Assembly (NCBI RefSeq): GCF_965221945.1
Contig: NZ_OZ244925.1
Coordinates: 310,001 to 374,000, forward strand
Origin: Poriferisodalis sp965221945
Lineage (GTDB): Bacteria > Actinomycetota > Acidimicrobiia > Acidimicrobiales > Poriferisodalaceae
Direction: 5' to 3'
Length of the DNA stretch: 64,000 nucleotides
The translations under genes and the position numbers were made by a program. The notes beneath the pieces were generated by a model. That model worked only from the letters and a program-made list of their open reading frames with translations, had not been told where the DNA came from and searched no databases. Below, piece by piece: positions 60,101-64,000 of this stretch. Within the stretch, counting starts at the first letter, position 1. Every line of letters starts with the position of its first letter.

Positions 60101-60228
60101 GTCAGCGTCGTGGTGTGGACCTGCTGACGGTGGCTACGGCGCGAAAGACAGCACGAGATTGGCTAGAGAACTCCGACGAGGGAGCGACGGTCGAGAACGC
60201 AGTACTCAGGGTGCTCGACGGCGGCTGA
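57130..60228 (+). CDS. single-chain type IIG-like restriction-modification enzyme (endonuclease + N6-adenine methylase + specificity region)
   Basis: A 1032-residue protein. Residues ~60-85 carry a PD-(D/E)XK-like nuclease site: D70 (RRRVDLVLS) followed by E79-V-K81. The methylase part begins EREQLGEYYTPDWLAEAMV. SAM motif I is LDPACGSGSFLVAAIR (from residue ~365), and catalytic motif IV is IGNPPW with N566. The last ~300 residues (APFMPKGQFGVRHLHTHLWKLPIP and following) resemble target-recognition regions. This is a complete cut-and-methylate polypeptide, needing no partner. Codon use in 59230-60000 looks slightly less GC-biased than the neighbours, consistent with transfer. GTG 57130 was chosen over GTG 57100, which lies inside the inverted repeat. 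Confidence 0.85.
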   Translation: MATRGELSADDPVFVELANELLHWHGTAAHEDNIRSAVRNFLVGTGLTEFYEVQSEASPDPQRIARRRVDLVLSDALVEVKTRIGTAADAAMPAAEHVAQLDGYLEDSPDVNLGVLTDGRHWLRRTTGQPDVPTGYPWAFTLDQAGRGVELYRWLNEYIFSGQRSKPVTANTVGTEFGPASPVFATHIELIRRLFEQHGEDRTVAIKYDLWQELLEVALGEIVGAGATESLHSLFVRHTYLVTMIGMITQATYGVDIERLSAYEPADLLIGRRFAADTGLNGVIESDFFTWLAEVDGGVDVIREMTAWVASYDWSGAELGLASTLYQSVIPAAEREQLGEYYTPDWLAEAMVRQAVEDPLAQRVLDPACGSGSFLVAAIRHLLDAANEANLAPSETLAKLRRNIIGVDVHPVAVHLARSEWVLASRDAIADATDRPDFAPPVYLGDSLQMITRAEGMLGQVEVSIPVTGDPLRRELRFPRSLIERPEMFDAAMEHVAAQVRIGGDSRQALVDAGIPEDERLALEPTLDLLNDLHAEGRDHIWSYYTRNVVRPLVLAEEAVDVVIGNPPWITYNQTVDRLGARLRDLSVGYGIWDGAQFATNADLAALFFTRCADLYLAPGGVCAMVMPHSALAQGHYAKWRTGRWMGSVAPLNMNLAHLTPWDLEPLEPNSFFPVPACVVYGSRTESSSDLPPEVEQWIGQPGSVDVQRSLSRLVRDEGFQSPYAGRVRNGATIFPRRLFFVEETPLVGPVAAAGTIRVSPHSELASREPWSSLDLADITQQTVETDHLFDVALGASIAPFFFLRTFPALLPFVSDESLEWLPSDATRIDPASLLPRMRERWAYVSDVWEQRRAMTLARRLDYVHALSAQLEWRLTIDGVRAIRVIYASSGHPTAAVCDDPNVIVENSLYWMPVDTHEEAYYVCGIINSLSLRELVAPFMPKGQFGVRHLHTHLWKLPIPSYDSGKSAHVELAHAAAEAAVGVESRIAAECQRRGVDLLTVATARKTARDWLENSDEGATVENAVLRVLDGG

Positions 60229-60229
60229 C

Positions 60230-60757
60230 CTAGACGATGGCTGGAGTGCCTTCGAAGCTGCCCGGATCTTCAGCAGTCGGCAGAACCGGCCGAGCTCGCC
60301 AGTCCATGACCTCTTCCACGCCGTTGATCACCGTCAACCATTCGTCGGCGGCCCAGCCCTGGGCCGAGCCGAGCACGCTGGCGTCCTGGGCAAGGTGCAC
60401 GAGAGCCGGCACACGCTCAAGGCCGAGCGAACGCACGAACTCGCGGTCGGGGTCCAGCAGTACGAGATGCTCGTCGGCGAAGCGGCCCAGGAAGCTGCGA
60501 GCGCCCTCCGCATCGCTGCACACCACGAACGCGCAGCGGACGTCGGCTTCCTCATAGACCAAGAACAGCCGCGACGCAGTGGGCAGGATCCAACCGCTCT
60601 GGTGCGTGAAGGGATCGATGACGACGGCCAACAGGTTGAACACCACCAGCCATTCACCCAGCGTGTGGGCGTGGCCAGACAGGGTCTCAAGCTTGATGTC
60701 GGTAGACGGCGCAGCAAGCACGGCAGGCAAACTACCGCTCCCGCCCGGCGTGGCCAC
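60230..60757 (-). CDS. thioredoxin-fold (redoxin-like) protein without a CxxC motif
   Basis: A 175-residue protein. The sequence TLGEWLVVFNLLAVVIDPFTHQSGWILPTASRLFLVYEEADVRCAFVVCSDAEGARSFL has the strand-helix-strand order of a thioredoxin fold, and GLERVPALVHLAQD supplies the cis-proline-like VPA. The position of the redox CxxC is occupied by THQSGWI, so it cannot be a classical disulfide reductase; the two cysteines present lie on a later strand. Similar actinobacterial proteins have no known role. The start is GTG 60757. Its stop is convergent with the R-M gene's stop, 1 nt apart. Confidence 0.65.
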   Translation of the reverse strand: MATPGGSGSLPAVLAAPSTDIKLETLSGHAHTLGEWLVVFNLLAVVIDPFTHQSGWILPTASRLFLVYEEADVRCAFVVCSDAEGARSFLGRFADEHLVLLDPDREFVRSLGLERVPALVHLAQDASVLGSAQGWAADEWLTVINGVEEVMDWRARPVLPTAEDPGSFEGTPAIV

Positions 60758-60803
60758 GGTTCACTCGCCGGTTCGGGCGACTGCCCGGGCGAGTCGACGG
60801 TGA

Positions 60804-61595
60804 TCAGATCGCCGGGCGCAGCAGTTCGGCAGCGAGCGGGCAATCGGCGCGTTGCCAGCCCGCTGCAAGTTCGATGCCCCGGGGGCCGACGACATGGCTG
60901 AACAGGCCGAGCGGCACGATCTCCTCGTCGCATTCCCACGGCTCGTCGGCGACGGTGCTCGCGGCCGCCTCGAAGAATTGCTGGGGCAGAGCCCGTCCCA
61001 TTCCGATCGCGCACCACACCTGTACGCCCGAGACGTATCCGACCGCAGCAGCAGCGTGGGTGCCGCTCGCGGCGATGACCGAGTGGGGCCCAGCAGCGGC
61101 AGCTTCCACGAGGATCACATCGGCGGTCGAGCAGGCGGCGGCCATGCCCGCCAGCGGTACGTCGGTGACATCGCAGCCACGCCCGGCCAGCTGCCGTGCC
61201 AAGCCGGCTCCTTCGCCGTAGGCGTCGATAACTCGCACGGTCACGTCCGACCGTCGACCCAGCCCGTCGGCGGCAACATCGGGCCAGCCCAGTAGGCAGA
61301 CCGCAGCGTCGGCGGGCAGAGCGTCGGCGGCATGGTCGCCGGTGGCATCAGCGCGCAGCTCAGACGCGAACTCACGCGCAGCCCGGTACGGCTGCGCAGA
61401 TGCGCACACCCGGGCCGCCATCGACCAGAGCGCCCCGGCAATCGGGTACTTGTCCAGAATGCGCCGGCACACAGTGACGAGCTCCAACGGGTCAGACGAC
61501 AAGGCGCCCAGCGCAGAAGCGGTCTCGCGCACCAGGATCTCTTGGGAAAGGTCGCCGGCGCGTGCCACGTAGCGCAGGTGCTCGATCGGGTGCAC
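60804..61595 (-). CDS. eIF2B-like (initiation factor 2B alpha/beta/delta-related) family protein
   Basis: A 263-residue protein. The N-terminal third is helical (PLELVTVCRRILDKYPIAGALWSMAARV). The C-terminal Rossmann-like half follows the eIF2B/ribose-1,5-bisphosphate-isomerase layout: VTVRVIDAYGEGAGLARQLAGRGCDVTDVP, then STADVILVEAAAAGPHSVIAASGTHAAAAV. The normal metal/phosphate residues of MtnA are not all present, so the activity is unclear; sugar-phosphate isomerase or regulator are possibilities. Start GTG 61595. It probably shares a transcript with the redoxin-like gene 46 bp downstream. Confidence 0.6.
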   Translation of the reverse strand: MHPIEHLRYVARAGDLSQEILVRETASALGALSSDPLELVTVCRRILDKYPIAGALWSMAARVCASAQPYRAAREFASELRADATGDHAADALPADAAVCLLGWPDVAADGLGRRSDVTVRVIDAYGEGAGLARQLAGRGCDVTDVPLAGMAAACSTADVILVEAAAAGPHSVIAASGTHAAAAVGYVSGVQVWCAIGMGRALPQQFFEAAASTVADEPWECDEEIVPLGLFSHVVGPRGIELAAGWQRADCPLAAELLRPAI

Positions 61596-61601
61596 GCGCC
61601 G

Positions 61602-61607
61602 AAGCTA
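61602..61607 (-). promoter_or_regulatory. -10-like hexamer for eIF2B-like gene
   Basis: Minus-strand TAGCTT, 6 nt before the GTG at 61595. Confidence 0.5.
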
Positions 61608-61664
61608 TCCCGTGCCGGCGAACGGGTCCGCTGCGTACTCGGTGCGGGCGCTCAGCGGCCCGGC

Positions 61665-63284
61665 TCAGGCGTTTTGAGTTTGAAGCCGACGCGCTATCAC
61701 CTTGAGGCACAGTATCTCGTCGGCGCCCTCGAAGATCGACAGCACCCGGGCATCGACGAACAGCCGGCTTACCGTGTACTCCTCGGCGAAGCCGAACCCG
61801 CCGTGGATCTGCTGGGCCTCGCGGGTCACCCATTCGGCGGCCTTGCAGACGTACGCCTTGATCATGGAGGCTTCGAGCGCACCGCCGCCTCGTGCCATCA
61901 TGCGCGCCACTTCGTAGCTGTACTGGCGGGCTGCCGCGATGATCGCGGACATGCGGCCCAGCTTTGCCTGAATCAATTGGTACTCGGAAATCGGCTGGCC
62001 GAACACCCGGCGTTCGTCTGCATAGGACCGGGCTTCGTCGTAGGCCGCCTGCATCACGCCGACCGCACGCGCCGCAGTCTGCAGCCGTCCGTTCTCGAAG
62101 CCGGCCATCTGCAGGTAGAAGCCCTGCCCGATGCCGTCATCGCCGCCGATGAGGTTCTCTGCGGGCACGAACCAGTCGTCGAAGGCGATCTCGAAGCTGT
62201 GCATGCCGCGGTAGCCGAGCGTGGCGATGGCTCGGCCCTCGATGGTGCCGCGGCGCTCGTCGGTGAATTGGAACGAGTGGCCTTCCGCCCGTGGCTTCGG
62301 CACGATGAACAGGCTGAGCCCTCGGTGTGCCTTGCGCCGGTCGGGATCGGTGCGGGCCAGCAGCATCAGCACGTCGGCCCTGCCGGCAAAGGTGCACCAC
62401 GTCTTGGTGCCCGAGATGAGCCATCCGCCCTCAGTCGGGCTTGCCGAGACAACCAGGTTGGCAACGTCGCTGCCGTAGTCGGGCTCGGTCACGGCAACCG
62501 CAACCATGGTCTCGCCCGTGGCGATCTGGGGGAACCAGTGCTTCTTCTGCTCTTCGGTTCCGCCGCGTTCCAGCGCCCGGGTCAGGATTTCGGGCCGGGT
62601 GATGAGTGAGCCGCCCGCGCCGAGCGAGGCCCGCGACAGCTCCTCGGTGGCGATGACCATGCCCAGGTAGTCGCTCTCGGAGCCGGAGGCGAACCCGCCG
62701 TATTCCTCGGGTACCGACAGGCCGAAGCAGCCCAGCTCGGCAAGGCCGGAGATGATGTCCTCGGGAATGTCGGTGTCGCCGCGGTGGATGTGCTCAGCGG
62801 CCGGTGCGATCTTGTCCTCGCCGAAGCGGCGGAACGTCTCTGCTACGAGCTCGAAGTCCTCGTCGAGGTGGCTGGGCGCATCGAGGCCAGCCATGGTGGC
62901 CACGTAGGCCGGGTTGCGGTAGGCGGCCACGAAGTCGCGTGTGGCATCCAACGCGCCCGGCTCGAGGCCCCATTGGTCTTCGCGAGCGAACAGCCGGGCG
63001 TGAAACTCACCGAGAGCATCGGCGATGAACCCGCAGGCGAGCCGCGCTTCTGCGTCGCCCAGTGCGCCCCAGTCGAGCAGGGACTCGCAGATGCGCATGG
63101 CCGACGCCGTGTGCGCCAGGTCGTACAGGAAGCACTGGTGCGCATCGGCGTCACCCAGTCCTGCGGCATGGTCAGCGGCCCGCGCAATTGCCGCTGCTCC
63201 CGCCGCCAACGCGTCGGCCGCGGCCCCAAGGTCCGGTTCTGCAGGTCCTGCATACGTCCCAGCGATTGTCCCCGTTGTGGTCAC
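61665..63284 (-). CDS. acyl-CoA dehydrogenase family protein
   Basis: A 539-residue flavoprotein. An N-terminal ~130-residue helical extension precedes a full acyl-CoA dehydrogenase: GLAELGCFGLSVPEEYGG, the FAD/substrate strand VAVAVTEPDYGSDVANLVVSA (TEPDYGSD variant), FEIAFDDWFVPAENLIG, and C-terminal QIHGGFGFAEEYTVSRLFVDARVLSIFEGADEIL. Substrate class is not evident. GTG 63284 is supported by a TAGCCT hexamer 8 nt upstream; the frame extends to 63314. It is divergent from a MaoC-family hydratase, a natural next enzyme in beta-oxidation-like chemistry, with repeat copy E between them. Confidence 0.92.
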   Translation of the reverse strand: MTTTGTIAGTYAGPAEPDLGAAADALAAGAAAIARAADHAAGLGDADAHQCFLYDLAHTASAMRICESLLDWGALGDAEARLACGFIADALGEFHARLFAREDQWGLEPGALDATRDFVAAYRNPAYVATMAGLDAPSHLDEDFELVAETFRRFGEDKIAPAAEHIHRGDTDIPEDIISGLAELGCFGLSVPEEYGGFASGSESDYLGMVIATEELSRASLGAGGSLITRPEILTRALERGGTEEQKKHWFPQIATGETMVAVAVTEPDYGSDVANLVVSASPTEGGWLISGTKTWCTFAGRADVLMLLARTDPDRRKAHRGLSLFIVPKPRAEGHSFQFTDERRGTIEGRAIATLGYRGMHSFEIAFDDWFVPAENLIGGDDGIGQGFYLQMAGFENGRLQTAARAVGVMQAAYDEARSYADERRVFGQPISEYQLIQAKLGRMSAIIAAARQYSYEVARMMARGGGALEASMIKAYVCKAAEWVTREAQQIHGGFGFAEEYTVSRLFVDARVLSIFEGADEILCLKVIARRLQTQNA

Positions 63285-63292
63285 AGCCGCAC

Positions 63293-63298
63293 AGGCTA
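63293..63298 (-). promoter_or_regulatory. -10-like hexamer for acyl-CoA dehydrogenase
   Basis: Minus-strand TAGCCT, 8 nt before the GTG at 63284. Confidence 0.45.
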
Positions 63299-63355
63299 AA
63301 GCCCGCTCCCCCAAGCGACCCGGCCGCCGACTCGGTCAGCGCGGGTCCGCCCCGC

Positions 63356-63404
63356 TTTCTCTGTGCAATTTTGCCGCCTCAGGCAGCATTTCTGCACAGA
63401 GAAG
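63356..63404 (+). repeat. dispersed hairpin element, copy E
   Basis: Core 63359-63401 with the best stem of the family: TTCTCTGTGCA pairs with TGCACAGAGAA around ATTTTGCCGCC...GGCAGCATTTC. It ends 92 nt before the MaoC GTG. The GC-rich tail seen in copies A, B and D is not recognisable here. Confidence 0.8.
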
Positions 63405-63447
63405 GCCTGACCCTTCTGTCAGCCCGGCCAGCGGGGGCCGTGCGCCG

Positions 63448-63453
63448 TACGAT
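63448..63453 (+). promoter_or_regulatory. -10-like hexamer for MaoC gene
   Basis: TACGAT, 40 nt before GTG 63494, which would give a short leader containing the GGAGG Shine-Dalgarno. Confidence 0.35.
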
Positions 63454-63493
63454 GATTCGACCCTTGCAACAGCGACACATCGCGGAGGTTCCC

Positions 63494-64000
63494 GTGACCG
63501 TCCATGACCGCCCGTTCGGGCGTTACTTCGAGGATTTCGAGATCGGCGACGTGTACCGGCACTGGCCGGGCAAGACCATCACCGAGGCCGACGATCACCT
63601 CTTCTGCATGATCACTATGAACCACCACCCGCTGCACACCAATGAGTGGTTCGCTCAGCAGGAGACCGTGCACGGGAAGAACGTGGTGGTGGGCAACCTC
63701 GTGTACTCGCTGGTGCTCGGCATGAGCGTGCCCGACGTCAGCGGCGCTGCCATCGCCAACCTCGAAGTCGAGACGCTCACGCACTCGCGCCCGACCTTCC
63801 ACGGCGACACCATCTACGCCGTCACCAAGGTGCTGGACAAGCGCGAGTCCAGTTCACGGTCCGACCGGGGCGTGGTGACCGTCGAGACGCGGGCGTTCAA
63901 CCAGCGGTCCGAAGAGGTCTGCTACTTCCGGCGCAAGGTCATGATCTGGAAGCGGGATGCATCGCCCGAGCGACGCTTCCCCTACAGCGACAAGGCCGCC
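63494..64000 (+). CDS. MaoC-family hydratase, partial at right edge
   Basis: 169 residues are visible before the window ends. It starts at GTG 63494 with GGAGG 5 nt upstream. RYFEDFEIGDVYRHWPGKTITEADDHLFCMITMNHHPLHTN is the hot-dog hydratase start, with the catalytic-region D/H pattern (EADDHLF and NHHPLHTN). VVVGNLVYSLVLGMSV and EVETLTHSRPTFHGDTIYAVTKVL continue the fold. It resembles mesaconyl-CoA/beta-methylmalyl-CoA-type MaoC enzymes. Divergent from the acyl-CoA dehydrogenase, it probably hydrates an enoyl-CoA product. Confidence 0.88.
   Translation, partial: MTVHDRPFGRYFEDFEIGDVYRHWPGKTITEADDHLFCMITMNHHPLHTNEWFAQQETVHGKNVVVGNLVYSLVLGMSVPDVSGAAIANLEVETLTHSRPTFHGDTIYAVTKVLDKRESSSRSDRGVVTVETRAFNQRSEEVCYFRRKVMIWKRDASPERRFPYSDKAA

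Noticed and set aside
57130..60228. Part of a BREX/DISARM-type or wider defence island
   Set aside because: The neighbours are SDR, GGDEF, redoxin-like, eIF2B-like and acyl-CoA dehydrogenase genes; none is a defence component, and the protein carries its own nuclease site.
19140..63404. Hairpin repeats as simple transcription terminators
   Set aside because: Copies B and E lie between divergent genes with no 3' end to terminate, and all copies share orientation and spacing relative to a start codon.

Overview
The window is high-G+C DNA with short intergenic gaps and mostly small operons on both strands. It carries a long-form myo-inositol-1-phosphate synthase, four luciferase-like (F420/FMN) monooxygenases, a cytochrome P450, a class I PPK2 and a CCA-encoding tRNA-Leu gene. 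This points to an actinobacterium, probably an Acidimicrobiia-type heterotroph (inference; there is no rRNA here to confirm it). I see no prophage, transposase or CRISPR array, so most of the window looks like ordinary chromosome.

Layout. 1-8.5 kb: a partial RecB-like nuclease, an actinobacterial hypothetical, tRNA-Leu(UAA), a ketopantoate reductase-like protein, P450, Ino1, a small exported protein, a 2-oxoglutarate/Fe(II) oxygenase, and an overlapping DyP peroxidase/methyltransferase pair. 8.7-19.1 kb: a Rieske-ThDP enzyme fusion, a SixA-like phosphatase coupled to an ornithine-cyclodeaminase-like protein, a DMT exporter, PPK2, a SulP transporter, an SDR whose stop codon lies in a 35-bp triplicate repeat, an LLM oxidoreductase and a D-2-hydroxyacid dehydrogenase. 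19.2-30.4 kb: MFS, homogentisate dioxygenase, SDR, an NtaA-type monooxygenase, an ABC-2 export pair, PhyH, SDR, a probable selenoprotein of the GrdB family, and a second MFS. 30.5-38.3 kb: a single-chain indolepyruvate:ferredoxin oxidoreductase, a haem aldoxime dehydratase, a CBS/cystathionine-lyase pair, an ammonium-transporter remnant and a histidine phosphatase. 38.3-47.5 kb: M18 aminopeptidase, LLM, two lipoproteins sharing a C-terminal domain, a second SulP, an AlkD-like protein, a rhomboid and a DMT exporter. 47.7-53.7 kb: a complete branched-chain amino-acid (Liv) ABC operon. 53.7-64 kb: dehydrogenases, a GGDEF protein, a single-chain type IIG-like restriction-modification enzyme with an inverted repeat at its start, a redoxin-like protein, an eIF2B-like protein, acyl-CoA dehydrogenase and a MaoC hydratase cut by the right edge.

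Three signals cross the whole window. (1) The frame 27823-28968 is interrupted only by one in-frame TGA. That TGA lies in a U-x-x-C motif typical of GrdB-family selenoproteins and is followed at once by a SECIS-like hairpin. (2) A dispersed hairpin element occurs at five intergenic sites, always in the same orientation relative to a downstream gene and about 90-100 nt before its start codon. (3) About twenty genes have a TANNNT hexamer 6-9 nt before the start codon, mostly without a Shine-Dalgarno. This is the signature of leaderless transcription, and it was used to choose several start codons.
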